Shown in pieces: positions 26,281 to 33,656 of a stretch of DNA of 64,000 bases; position 1 is the stretch's first letter, and each line of letters begins with the position of its first letter. The notes beneath the pieces are model-generated. The model was not told where the DNA came from, did no database searches, and saw only the letters and a list, made by a program, of their open reading frames with translations. The stretch comes from Granulicella sapmiensis (lineage in GTDB: Bacteria; Acidobacteriota; Terriglobia; Terriglobales; Acidobacteriaceae). The position numbers and the translations under genes are program-made. The stretch lies in assembly GCA_026225395.1 (NCBI GenBank), contig JAMFSR010000019.1, positions 1 through 64,000 on the forward strand, read 5' to 3'.

Positions 26281-27285
26281 ATGATTGGTTCAATCGTCCC
26301 GCAGGCGTCGTCCGAGGTTCCAGCCGCTCCCCCGCTTTTGCAGATGGCCGGGTCGGCGAGTTCGCATGCCGATCCGCTTTCTGAAGTGCTGGCGCTGATG
26401 AAGCCGCAGCTTTATGTGGCGGGTGGTTTTGCGGTGATGGAAGACATCGCGATCGGCTTTCCGAAGCATAAGGGTATCAAGTGTTATGCGATGCTGGCTG
26501 GTGAGTGCTGGCTGGTTGTGGAAGGCGTGGATGAGCCGGTGCTGCTGCATGCCGGGGACTGCTTTCTGCTGCCGCGCGGGTTGCCGTTCCGGCTGGCGAC
26601 GGACCCATCGATTGAACCGGTGCCGTACCTGGAGGCGTGTGCGCGGCTGGGGATGAGGAGTGAAGCGCCGGGGGTGACGGCGGGTGCGCGATATATGGCG
26701 GGCGGTCACTTTGCGCTGACGGGTGGGCATGTGGAGATGCTGCTGGGGTCGCTGCCGCCGATTGTGCATATACGGAGTGAGTCGGGCAAGGCGGCGATGC
26801 GGTGGTCGCTGGAACGGATGCGGCAGGAGCTGAGCGACCCACAGCCGGGTGGGTCGCTGATTGCGGAGCAGCTGGCGTACACGATGTTGATCCAGGCGCT
26901 GCGCCTGCATTTGAACGATGCCGCGAGTGCGGGGCGTGGGTGGCTGTTTGCGCTTTCGGACAAGCAGATGAGTGTGGCGATTGCGGCCATGCATGAGGAG
27001 CCGGGGCGGGCGTGGAGGCTGCAGTCGCTGGCAGAGCGTGTGGGGATGTCGCGGTCGGTGTTTGCATTGCGGTTTCGCGAGATTGTGGGGATGACGCCGA
27101 TGGAGTATCTGACGCGTTGGCGGATGCTGCTGGCGGCGGAGCGGTTGAAGAGTTCGTCGGATGGGCTGTGCGCGATTGCGCAGTCGCTGGGGTATGAGTC
27201 GGAGAGTGCGTTTGGGAAGGCGTTCCGGAGGGTAATGGGGTGCTCGCCGAGGCAGTATGGTCGGAAGGCAGTGAATAGTGAATAA
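26281..27285 (+). CDS. AraC-family regulator with cupin_6 sensor domain, 334 aa
   Basis: An N-terminal cupin_6 domain (DPLSEVLALMKPQLYVAGGF, AGECWLVVEGV, HAGDCFLLPRGLPFRL) and a C-terminal AraC helix-turn-helix (RLQSLAERVGMSRSVFALRF, MTPMEYLTRWRMLLAAERL, QSLGYESESAFGKAFRR). It is related in layout to the partial regulator at 1-685, and like it faces an SDR gene. ATG 26281 has no good ribosome site; ATG 26344 is an alternative that still keeps the cupin domain. Likely targets are the divergent reductases at 25293 and 24107. Confidence 0.88.
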   Translation: MIGSIVPQASSEVPAAPPLLQMAGSASSHADPLSEVLALMKPQLYVAGGFAVMEDIAIGFPKHKGIKCYAMLAGECWLVVEGVDEPVLLHAGDCFLLPRGLPFRLATDPSIEPVPYLEACARLGMRSEAPGVTAGARYMAGGHFALTGGHVEMLLGSLPPIVHIRSESGKAAMRWSLERMRQELSDPQPGGSLIAEQLAYTMLIQALRLHLNDAASAGRGWLFALSDKQMSVAIAAMHEEPGRAWRLQSLAERVGMSRSVFALRFREIVGMTPMEYLTRWRMLLAAERLKSSSDGLCAIAQSLGYESESAFGKAFRRVMGCSPRQYGRKAVNSE

Positions 27286-27326
27286 GGCACAAGCGGGTTC
27301 GGGGTGGGGATGAGAGGGGTTTGCGT

Positions 27327-27401
27327 GGGTGGAGGAGAGCAGTCGTTTGCTTCCGCAACGATACCCCACCCTTTGCAAAAGGCGCAAAGGATGGGCCACC
27401 C
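27327..27401. repeat. Palindromic element, two-hairpin form
   Basis: The leader GGAGGAGAGCAGTCGTTTGC is followed by the core CCCCACCCTTTGC ... GCAAAGGATGGGCCACCC (27364-27401). The inner stem CTTTGC/GCAAAG differs from the CTTTCGC/GCGAAAG stem of other copies by paired changes, so the hairpin is kept while the sequence varies. It lies between the AraC gene and mltG. Confidence 0.8.
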
Positions 27402-27474
27402 GTGGTGTGGGCGCACGGCGTTCACGGCGGGGTGTGAAGATGGCGTGGCTACAATGCAAGTGTGAGGTGCGGGC

Positions 27475-28446
27475 TTGCGGTTTTTGAAACTGCTGTTGGT
27501 GGTGGGGATCCTCGGGGCGGCGGCTTGGTGGTGGTTTGTGCTGGCGCCGTTTGGGCCTTCGGGTGAGACGTTCGTGGAGATTGCTCCGGGGACGGGGACC
27601 GTAGGGATTGCGAAAGAGCTGCAGCAGGCGGGGGTGGTGCGGAGTGCGTTAGCGTTTGAGGCTATGAAGGAGTGGCAGCAGGGATCGTTGAAGGCGGGGG
27701 AGTACCGGTTCGATCATGCCGTGCCGCTGGGTGAGGTGTATGCGCGGCTGCGTAAGGGTGACGTGTACACGAAGACTGTTGTGATCCCGGAGGGATTCAA
27801 CATCTTTGATATCGCGCAGGCAGTTGGGGCGGCGGGGTTGGGGTCGAGTGCGGGGTTTCTGGCGGCGGAGCGGGCAAATACGGCGTTGATTTCGAAGTGG
27901 AGTCCGGCTGCGACTTCGCTGGAGGGGTATCTGTTTCCGGACACGTACAAGTTCAGCCGTCATGCGACGCCGGTGCAGATGCTTAGTGCGATGGTGAAGC
28001 GGTTTGGGCAGGAGGCGGCGCTGGTGGGGTTGGGGAATGGCGATGTGGCGCGGACGGTGACGATGGCTTCGTTGGTGGAGAAGGAAGTGGCGTTGCCGGC
28101 GGAGAGGCCGGAAGTGGCGAGTGTGTTTGAGAACCGGCTGGCGGCGGGGATGATGCTGCAGACCGATCCGACGGTGATTTATGCGTCGTTGATGAATGGG
28201 ACGTGGACGGGTGTAATTCATCAGAGCGAGCTGCATTCGGACTCGGCGTACAACACGTATACCCATGTGGGGATGCCGCCGGGGCCGATTTGTAACCCTG
28301 GCGTGGCGGCGTTGAAGGCGGCGTTGAAGCCGGCGCAGACGGAGTACTTGTACTTTGTGGCGGGGACGGATGGGAGTACTAAGTTCGCGAAGACCTTAGG
28401 TGAACACAATGGGAATGTGACGGCTTATCGGGCGGGGGCGCGGTAG
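27475..28446 (+). CDS. mltG: Endolytic murein transglycosylase MltG, 323 aa
   Basis: A membrane-anchored enzyme cutting nascent peptidoglycan glycan strands. An N-terminal anchor (residues 2-24) is followed by the LysM-like and YceG domain. The catalytic Glu is in ASLVEKEVALPAERPEV, with SVFENRLAAGMMLQTDPTVI as the family signature and NTYTHVGMPPGPICNPG near the end. The start is a TTG with GAGG upstream. Normally MltG pairs with ruvX in many bacteria; here ruvX lies 9 kb away on the other strand. Confidence 0.95.
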   Translation: MRFLKLLLVVGILGAAAWWWFVLAPFGPSGETFVEIAPGTGTVGIAKELQQAGVVRSALAFEAMKEWQQGSLKAGEYRFDHAVPLGEVYARLRKGDVYTKTVVIPEGFNIFDIAQAVGAAGLGSSAGFLAAERANTALISKWSPAATSLEGYLFPDTYKFSRHATPVQMLSAMVKRFGQEAALVGLGNGDVARTVTMASLVEKEVALPAERPEVASVFENRLAAGMMLQTDPTVIYASLMNGTWTGVIHQSELHSDSAYNTYTHVGMPPGPICNPGVAALKAALKPAQTEYLYFVAGTDGSTKFAKTLGEHNGNVTAYRAGAR

Positions 28447-28553
28447 GTCAGTTTTTGGGGGCTAACGGGTGTTGTGATTGGCGCTTGGTCGGGAGCGTCC
28501 GGCTTCGATGGCTGAGGATGCGGGCGTCCTTGCGGCAACCGGCGGAGCTGCAG

Positions 28554-28689
28554 GTCCTTCGACTGCGGCTCGCAAAAAGCGCGAGCCTTCGCTCAGGATG
28601 ACAGAGTTTGGGTGGGTTGGAGGAGAGCGGTCGTTTGCTACCGCAAACGATACCCCACCCTTCGCAAAGGCGCGAAGGATGGGCCACCC
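28554..28689. repeat. Dispersed CTTCG/CAGGATGACA repeat followed by a palindromic element
   Basis: The 347-base gap 28447-28793 holds no gene. GTCCTTCGACTGCGGCTCGC with a GCTCGC/GCGAGC hairpin and CTCAGGATGACA (28554-28602) is a dispersed repeat with relatives at 31222-31262, 33695-33720 and 19873. It is followed by the two-hairpin palindromic element (28611-28689), whose core is 28653-28689. Confidence 0.8.
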
Positions 28690-28793
28690 GGTGTTGGTTA
28701 GGATGACGAATCTGGTGTAAGTGGGGGTGCCGGGGAAGTTAAGTGAATCGGAACGGGGGTGGGCGGAGTCGATATACTTAAGCGTTGCTTCTC

Positions 28794-29684
28794 ATGAGGA
28801 AATTTCGGGCTTTGTCGATGGTGCTTGTGGTGCTTTCGGCCGGATTAACCGGCTGCATTAAGACCACGCGTCTGGTGACGAAGACGGTGGCGCCGGAGAT
28901 GTATCGGAGTGCGGGTGTTGAAGTGCTGCAGAAGGAAGTTTCGGACCGGGACGCGGCGATCAAGACGCTCAATGCATCGGTGCTGATTACGGCTTCAACG
29001 GGCGGAGGGAGCACGGGAAAGGTGACGACTTATACGTCGTTCCGTGGGTACATCCTGGTGCGGAAGCCGCGCGATCTGCGGGTGATTATGCAGCTGCCCA
29101 TTCTGGGCTCGCGGGCGATGGAGATGGTCAGCGATGCGAACGGGTTCACGCTGGTGCATGCGTCCAGCAAGGGTGACGTGTGGATTCAGGGAACGAATAC
29201 GGTGACGAAGCCTTCGAAGAATGGGCTGGAGAACCTGCGGCCGCCAGTGTTTTTCGATTCGCTGCTTGTGCCGGGAGTGGGGCCGGATGAGTTGGTGGCG
29301 TTGAACGAGTCGACGCGGATTTTGCCGGTGGTGGGCAAGAAGAACGAAGAGATGGAAGAGCCGGACTATGACCTGGAGGTGATGAAGGTCAAGGACGGGA
29401 AGATTCTGCATACCGTGCGAGTGGTACACATCAATCGCGTGAACATGCTGCCGTATCAGCAGGACACCTACAACGAAAATGGGCAGGTGGAGACGCAGGC
29501 CAAGTATGACAACTACAAAGACTTTGGCGGAACGCAGTTTCCTTCGCTGATCACGATTACGCGGCCGTTGGATGAGTACTCGCTGAAGTTGCAGATCACC
29601 AAGCTCACGCTGAATGACAAGCTGGACGACGATCAGTTCGAGCTGAAGATTCCTGACGGTGCGGCTGTGCAGAAGATGCAGTAA
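28794..29684 (+). CDS. Outer-membrane-type lipoprotein, LolA/DUF4292-like, 296 aa
   Basis: The signal ends in a lipobox LTGC with Cys 21. The mature part is beta-rich and starts with a short helix pair, then INTLNA-like strands (IKTLNASVLITAS, YILVRKPRDLRVIMQLPILG, FDSLLVPGVGPDELVALNE). This resembles DUF4292/LolB-like lipoproteins, which may carry lipids across the periplasm. ATG 28794 is chosen; a TTG three codons upstream is in frame. It is convergent with the Gfo/Idh gene. Confidence 0.65.
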   Translation: MRKFRALSMVLVVLSAGLTGCIKTTRLVTKTVAPEMYRSAGVEVLQKEVSDRDAAIKTLNASVLITASTGGGSTGKVTTYTSFRGYILVRKPRDLRVIMQLPILGSRAMEMVSDANGFTLVHASSKGDVWIQGTNTVTKPSKNGLENLRPPVFFDSLLVPGVGPDELVALNESTRILPVVGKKNEEMEEPDYDLEVMKVKDGKILHTVRVVHINRVNMLPYQQDTYNENGQVETQAKYDNYKDFGGTQFPSLITITRPLDEYSLKLQITKLTLNDKLDDDQFELKIPDGAAVQKMQ

Positions 29685-29706
29685 AGGCAGGGAATAGAGA
29701 GTAGTT

Positions 29707-30855
29707 TTAGGTGAGGCCGGCGCGGTGGGCGTGTGCGGCGATTTCTTCGTTGATAGTGAGGGCTAGAGCTAAGGCGGCGCGGGCGGCGGTGGCGTTTACG
29801 CGGGGTTGCGTGCGTGTGGCTATGGCGTTGAGGAAGTCTTCGAGCTCGAGGCGGAGGGGTTCGGCATGGGGGAGATCTAGTTTTTGAAGGTTTAGGCCGG
29901 CGGAGGGGTGGGTAGGTACGTCGGGTGTCTGAAGAGGTTTGAGGGTTAGAGGGGCGAGGTTTGAGGGTGTAGATTGCGAGGCGGCGTGCAGGGCTGCAAG
30001 CGTTGCTGCTGCTGCGGGGTCTACGGAGATGGTGAGGAGTTCCTGGCGGGCGAAGTCGAGCGAGAGGTACTGGTGGGGCTGGAAGAGGCGGAGCTTGCGG
30101 ACCTGTTCGGTGGAGACGCGGGAGGCGGTGAAGTTGGCGACGCAGCCGGATTCGAACTCGACGCGGACGTTGGCGATGTCGGCCTTTTTGGAGAGGATGG
30201 CGATGCCTACGGCGCGGACTTCTCTTATGGGTGATTGCGTGAGCGAGAGGACGATGTCGAGGTCGTGGATCATGAGATCGAGGACGACGTCTACGTCGAG
30301 CGAGCGGGGGGTGAAGATGCTGAGGCGGTGGGCTTCGAAGAACATGGGGTTATTGAGGAGGGAGGTGACGGCGGTGACGGCGGGGTTGAAGCGCTCGAGG
30401 TGGCCTACGGCTACGATGCGGTTGTTTTGTTGGGCGAGGTGAAGGATCGCGTCGGCTTCGGCTAGCGATGCGGCGATTGGTTTTTCGATGAGGATGTCGA
30501 GGTTGGCGTTGAGGAGCTGGGTGGCGACGGTCGCGTGGTGGATGGTGGGGACGCAGATGCTGGCGGCGTCGATGAGGTAGGGGTTTCCTTCGGTACTCCC
30601 GCTGGACCCCACCCTTTCGCCAAGTGCGCGAAAGGATGGGCCACCCGGATTTTTGGAGGTGAGGAGGGCTTCGACCGAGGGGAAGGTGGGGATGTTGTAG
30701 AGGGTGGCGTATTCGTGGCGGCGGGCTTCGTCGGGTTCGACTAAGGCGACCAGCTGGACGAGGTTGGGATGAGCGAGTTCGAGCTCGCGGTAGACGCGCA
30801 GGTGGTTGCGCCCGAAGGCGCCGGCTCCGATGACGGCGACGCGGATTGGGGGCAC
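29707..30855 (-). CDS. Gfo/Idh/MocA-family oxidoreductase (GnnA-like) carrying a translated repeat, 382 aa
   Basis: An NAD-dependent sugar dehydrogenase. VAVIGAGAFGRNHLRVY is the Rossmann motif, LIEKPIAASL carries the catalytic Lys, and VDVVLDLMIHDLDIVL the second domain motif. The protein resembles UDP-GlcNAc 3-dehydrogenases (GnnA) of lipid A synthesis, but no lpx gene is in the window. Residues about 70-91 (GGPSFRALGERVGSSGSTEG) are the in-frame translation of a palindromic repeat inserted in the loop before ASICVPT. The start is GTG 30855, two bases after the small gene upstream, so they form an operon. Confidence 0.82.
   Translation of the reverse strand: MPPIRVAVIGAGAFGRNHLRVYRELELAHPNLVQLVALVEPDEARRHEYATLYNIPTFPSVEALLTSKNPGGPSFRALGERVGSSGSTEGNPYLIDAASICVPTIHHATVATQLLNANLDILIEKPIAASLAEADAILHLAQQNNRIVAVGHLERFNPAVTAVTSLLNNPMFFEAHRLSIFTPRSLDVDVVLDLMIHDLDIVLSLTQSPIREVRAVGIAILSKKADIANVRVEFESGCVANFTASRVSTEQVRKLRLFQPHQYLSLDFARQELLTISVDPAAAATLAALHAASQSTPSNLAPLTLKPLQTPDVPTHPSAGLNLQKLDLPHAEPLRLELEDFLNAIATRTQPRVNATAARAALALALTINEEIAAHAHRAGLT
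30607..30646. repeat. Palindromic element inside the Gfo/Idh gene
   Basis: The core CCCCACCCTTTCGCCAAGTG ... GCGAAAGGATGGGCCACCC is essentially identical to the copies at 32198 and 33330. It lies within the oxidoreductase coding region in the Rossmann domain and keeps the reading frame open. Confidence 0.9.
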
Positions 30856-30857
30856 GG

Positions 30858-31079
30858 TTACTTCTTGGCTGCCGGGGCTTCTACGGCTTCGCGGCAGCGC
30901 GTGTAGAGCTCGAGGAGGCTGGTGACCTGATCTTCGGACTTGGGGGCCGATGGGATGCCGAAGCCGGGTGTGGCGGCGGTGGCGGCCTTGCCTACGTTGG
31001 TGTGGGCGGCGACGAACTTGAGGAGGTCAAGAGCGATGTCTTCGGTGCGGCGAGCGGCGAGGTTGGGGCTTTGTTCCAT
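30858..31079 (-). CDS. Small conserved-looking helical protein, 73 aa
   Basis: Unrecognised. It is predicted soluble and helical, with RRTEDIALDLLKFVAAHTNV and EDQVTSLLELYTRCREAVE as two helices joined by a Gly/Pro/Ala linker and a basic tail. It sits two bases upstream of the Gfo/Idh gene on the same strand, which argues for co-translation. The start is ATG 31079. Confidence 0.55.
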   Translation of the reverse strand: MEQSPNLAARRTEDIALDLLKFVAAHTNVGKAATAATPGFGIPSAPKSEDQVTSLLELYTRCREAVEAPAAKK

Positions 31080-31100
31080 TTTTGGAGGATAGCAAAAAGG

Positions 31101-31262
31101 CGGGGATTGGGGATTGGGGACTGGGGAGTAGGAACTGCAAGTGGCGGGTGTTGAGGTATGAGGGTTGGGAGGTTTGAGGAGTGAAAGGCTTCCGATGGCC
31201 CGGTGCCACCGCGAGCAAACAGGAGATCCTTCCCCTCGGCAAGCTCAGGGTCAGGATGACAA
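31101..31262. repeat. G-rich tandem repeat and CAGGATGACA-type repeat
   Basis: The gene-free stretch 31080-31488 holds a (GGGGATT/GGGGACT) array at about 31101-31130 with four or more G runs, then a copy of the CTTCC-CTCAGGGTCAGGATGACA repeat (31222-31262). From 31340 to 31488 the sequence becomes AT-richer and leads into a promoter. No credible gene was seen. Confidence 0.65.
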
Positions 31263-31488
31263 TTCAAAAAGGTGTTTGTGGGTTTCATTTTGGGAAAACT
31301 TGGGGTGTTTTCTGTTGGGACGCTAGGCGTTGTGGGGCGGAGTGCGGCGATGATTGGCGGAGTGAGAGGAAGTACTTTGTCGAGGCGAAGATTAGGCGAA
31401 GAAATAAAGGTATAACTTCCGCAAAATACACCCAACGCATTGTAAAAAAACGAGTTAGTTCGGATTTGGGAATGAGTGAAAAAAGTCG

Positions 31489-31517
31489 TTGACATGCCTA
31501 TCTCGTGAGCCTATAAA
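31489..31517 (+). promoter_or_regulatory. Near-consensus sigma-70 type promoter
   Basis: TTGACA (31489-31494) and TATAAA (31512-31517) are separated by exactly 17 bases, in an AT-rich setting. It is the best promoter match noticed in the window. Transcription should start near 31524 and run through the structured leader into the genes at 31795 and 31983. Confidence 0.8.
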
Positions 31518-31523
31518 CGGCAC

Positions 31524-31794
31524 ACTTTCACCTGTTGTTGAGAACTGGGCGCCTTGGAAAGGGCGTGGGTTGGTTCCCGATTCGGGATGGGGAAGAGAGG
31601 TCGAGACCGGTGTTGTGACCGGGTTCTCGAGTGCGAAGTCGTAGCAACGACAAACAGGCTTTGCCTGGCCGGTACCCGAGCTGATAGAGCTAGGGGCGGG
31701 ACTGGGCGTGGCCTCATAGACCCTGAGCGAGCCCCTTCGACCGCTGAAAAATTTGTGAGGCTTGCCGGGGAGAGCTGTGTCCGGAGACGAACGA
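31524..31794 (+). ncRNA. Candidate structured leader RNA, about 270 nt, unknown class
   Basis: Between the promoter and the GTG of the next gene lie successive strong hairpins: CCCGA/TCGGG (31576-31586); TCGAGACCGGT paired with ACCGG-GT-TCTCGA (31601-31630, 11 pairs with a small bulge); GTCGT/ACGAC with a four-base loop (31638-31651); CAGGC/GCCTG (31655-31667); and a longer AGGGGC/GCCCCT arm (31692-31736). No frame here looks like protein. It could be a cis-regulatory leader or a separate RNA. I could not match it to 6S RNA, tmRNA, SRP RNA or RNase P from memory. Confidence 0.55.
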
Positions 31795-31986
31795 GTGAAC
31801 TACTTTCGAGTTGAACTAAAAGTATGTGAAGGGTGCGGGACACTTTGGCTCCGTGCCATGGGACACGGGAAGTACTGCCTTGGGTGTGCGGTGCGGTTGT
31901 CGGAGTTTCCGGCGCCGCGGATGAGCCGACGCGGGAAGAAGCGCGCGGCGACTCGAACGGCTGTTTGTGTTGGAGGAGGACGATGA
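31795..31986 (+). CDS. Small zinc-ribbon protein, 63 aa
   Basis: VNYFRVELKVCEGCGTLWLR continues to a second pair in YCLGCAVRLSEF, giving CxxC-x14-CxxC, a zinc ribbon. A very basic tail (SRRGKKRAATRT) suggests nucleic-acid binding. GGAG stands nine bases before GTG 31795. The end overlaps the start of the sigma-like gene by four bases (ATGA), so the two are coupled. It lies directly after the structured leader. Confidence 0.65.
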   Translation: MNYFRVELKVCEGCGTLWLRAMGHGKYCLGCAVRLSEFPAPRMSRRGKKRAATRTAVCVGGGR

Positions 31987-32666
31987 AAAAGCAGGGATTA
32001 GGGATTAGGGAACAGGGATTAGGTGGGCTTCGGTTGGTGCGGAAGCCTGTGGCTCGTCAGGAGGCTGCTGTTGAGGGCCTGCGTGAGGGCTCGACGGGGC
32101 GGGTGGTGGTGATGGCCCCTGCTGCGTTGCGGATTGCGGTGATGCCGCGGATCTGGGCTGTGGCGGATGTGGGGGTTTCTTTGGCACCCCCGCTGGACCC
32201 CACCCTTTCGCCAAGTGCGCGAAAGGATGGGCCACCCGGAGTCGTTGGGGTGCCTGCAGGGGCACCGGCGGCTGCGGTGAATGCGGAGCCGCAGGTGGCC
32301 TTCTACCGGAAGTACACGGAGGCGATGCTGCGGCGGTATATGCGGCTTTCGATGGAGGCTGGGAGGGTGCCTTCGCTGATGGGGCGGGAGCTCTTTCGGG
32401 GGCATGTGACGAGCTACAAGGTGAAGAGCTTTGAGGATGTGGTGATCTTCTGCCATGACGTGGAGAAGTGCCTCACGGTGCTTGATGCCAGGGAACGGGA
32501 GTTGATCAAGCGGATCGGGTTGCAGGCGTATTCGCATGGGGAAGCCGCTGCGATTCTGGGGCTGCCTCTGCGGAGCTGTATACGGCACTACTTCGCTGCA
32601 CTGGATAAGCTTACTCATCGGCTGCTGGAGCTTGAGTTGCTCAAACCGCTCGAAAGTTGTCAATAG
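31983..32666 (+). CDS. Sigma-70 region 4-like DNA-binding protein with two translated repeats, 227 aa
   Basis: The C-terminal third is a helix-turn-helix like sigma region 4: LTVLDARERELIKRIGLQAY, then SHGEAAAILGLPLRSCIRHY and a closing helix. No region 2 is present, so it is not a complete sigma factor; an anti-termination or phage-type regulator is possible. Residues 4-14 (QGLGIREQGLG) are the translation of a GGGATTAGG array. Residues 72-85 (DPTLSPSARKDGPP) translate a palindromic element. GGAGGACG precedes ATG 31983, which overlaps the zinc-ribbon stop. Confidence 0.6.
   Translation: MKKQGLGIREQGLGGLRLVRKPVARQEAAVEGLREGSTGRVVVMAPAALRIAVMPRIWAVADVGVSLAPPLDPTLSPSARKDGPPGVVGVPAGAPAAAVNAEPQVAFYRKYTEAMLRRYMRLSMEAGRVPSLMGRELFRGHVTSYKVKSFEDVVIFCHDVEKCLTVLDARERELIKRIGLQAYSHGEAAAILGLPLRSCIRHYFAALDKLTHRLLELELLKPLESCQ
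32198..32237. repeat. Palindromic element inside the sigma-like gene
   Basis: The core matches 30607-30646 and 33330-33369 almost base for base. It is read in frame on the plus strand, whereas the copy in the Gfo/Idh gene is read on the opposite strand of the element, giving a different peptide. Confidence 0.9.
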
Positions 32667-32783
32667 GGGCGCGGACAGGAAATTCTTCTAACTATTTGAT
32701 TCAGAAGGAAATAAAAGTTTTGAAAAGTTGGCAGAGTTACCCTGTCGGAGTTGGTATTCTAGAAAGGTAGATCAGAGACGAGA

Positions 32784-32818
32784 AAGCGGAAGGCTCCTTC
32801 GGGGGCCTTCCGCTTTTG
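32784..32818. terminator. Strong intrinsic terminator
   Basis: AAGCGGAAGGC (32784-32794) pairs with GCCTTCCGCTT (32805-32815) around a TCCTTCGGGG loop, followed by TTTTG. It ends the leader/zinc-ribbon/sigma-like unit. The 168-base gap before it is AT-rich. Confidence 0.85.
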
Positions 32819-32834
32819 TATTTGGGGAGGTTTT

Positions 32835-33182
32835 GTGGCGGCGAAGAACAAGGCAGGGGTGAGCGTTCCGGTGGACGGCGAGGAGGCGGTTGTGGCGGTG
32901 AAGCTTCCGACGGCGGTGCAGTGCAAGCAGACCTTTCAGAGGGAGCTGGCGGGGAACATCAAGGAAATTGTGAAGGGGTTTGTGGACGAGGCCAAGAAAG
33001 GGAGTTGCGCGCATGTGAAGCTGGCGAACGAGCTGCTGGATGCGGTGATTGAACAGCAAGCGGCGCGGAGGAAGGGACCGGCGGAGCGGCAGGCGGATGC
33101 GTGGATTCGGGAGGGGAAGCCGAAGGCGAAGAAGATTCGCGGGGAAGATGGGCGGTTTGAGAAGGGGACGGTGCTGCAGTAA
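32835..33182 (+). CDS. Small basic protein of unknown function, 115 aa
   Basis: Starts AAKNKAGVSVPVDGEEAV. A central helical segment (FQRELAGNIKEIVKGFVDEA, then HVKLANELLDAVIE) is followed by a strongly basic tail (KPKAKKIRGEDGRFEKG). GGGGAGG precedes GTG 32835. The position, just after a strong terminator and before a truncated secreted gene, recalls small phage packaging or structural accessory proteins, but I do not recognise a family. Confidence 0.5.
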   Translation: MAAKNKAGVSVPVDGEEAVVAVKLPTAVQCKQTFQRELAGNIKEIVKGFVDEAKKGSCAHVKLANELLDAVIEQQAARRKGPAERQADAWIREGKPKAKKIRGEDGRFEKGTVLQ

Positions 33183-33185
33183 GAA

Positions 33186-33236
33186 GCAGGTTTTGGGGAT
33201 TGGGGATTGGGGATTGGGGATTGGGGGATGGGGATA
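33186..33236. repeat. GGGGATT tandem array
   Basis: At least five GGGGATT units follow AGCAGGTTTT just after the stop of the 115-aa gene. Similar arrays are at 31101-31130 (GGGGATT) and 31990-32022 (GGGATTA, inside a gene). The four or more closely spaced G runs could fold as a G-quadruplex on the plus strand. Confidence 0.75.
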
Positions 33237-33257
33237 GAGCTGACGGGGTTTGGCTGC

Positions 33258-33369
33258 TTTGAGGAGAACGGTCGCGCTTTCCACCCCAACGAACAAGAGC
33301 GTTCGTCGGGGACCCCGGTTTGCGCGATGCCCCACCCTTTCGCCAAGTGCGCGAAAGGATGGGCCACCC
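33258..33369. repeat. Compound palindromic element
   Basis: GAGAACGGTCGC is followed by a CGAAC/GTTCG hairpin and GGGGACCCCGGTTTG, then the standard core CCCCACCCTTTCGC ... GGGCCACCC (33330-33369). The GGGGACCCCGGTT linker also occurs in the element inside hslU (62029-62110), tying that copy to this family. Confidence 0.8.
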
Positions 33370-33423
33370 GTGTTTGCTGGGGTGTTTGGAGTTTGGTTTT
33401 GGAGAGAATTTCTGGAGGGAAGA

Positions 33424-33572
33424 TGGGCGGGATTCGGAGAGGGTTGACGCTGGTGGGGTTGCTGATTGCGATTGCTACCGGGGCGTTGAGAGCGGCGGCT
33501 CAGATCGCGACTACGACGGTGTCGGACACGGTGTATCGGGCGGACCTGAAGGCGCTGGGCGTGACGCTTTAG
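33424..33572 (+). pseudogene. 5' fragment of a secreted protein gene, 49 codons
   Basis: A signal peptide (MGGIRRGLTLVGLLIAIATG ... RAAA) is followed by QIATTTVSDTVYRAD and then a stop after LKALGVTL. The IATTTV-DTVY start is how I remember much longer secreted or phage-fibre-like proteins of Acidobacteria beginning, so this is probably the stump of such a gene. GGAGGGAAG precedes the ATG. Palindromic elements lie on both sides (33330 and 33615) and may mark the deletion. Confidence 0.4.
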
Positions 33573-33614
33573 CGGTTGGGAGTTTGTGGTTGAAAGGGGT
33601 GGTCGGTGTGCGTT

Positions 33615-33656
33615 CCCACCCATCGCGTCAAAGACTGCGCGATGAATGGGCGACCC
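33615..33656. repeat. Palindromic element, ATCGCG stem type
   Basis: CCCACCCATCGCGTC ... GCGCGATGAATGGGCGACCC keeps the family ends, with a CATCGCG/CGCGATG inner stem. It is followed by a degenerate CTCGGAATGACA repeat (33700-33720) before the terminator at 33739. Confidence 0.75.

Noticed and set aside
31524-31794. Identification of the leader as 6S RNA, tmRNA, SRP RNA or RNase P RNA
   Set aside because: None of the hallmark sequences or closing stems known to me for these RNAs could be found, so it is left as an unknown structured RNA.
31511-31843. Protein-coding frames of 86-110 codons on either strand within the leader at 31.5-31.8 kb
   Set aside because: No ribosome site or protein-like sequence; the region is dominated by hairpins and is better read as RNA.
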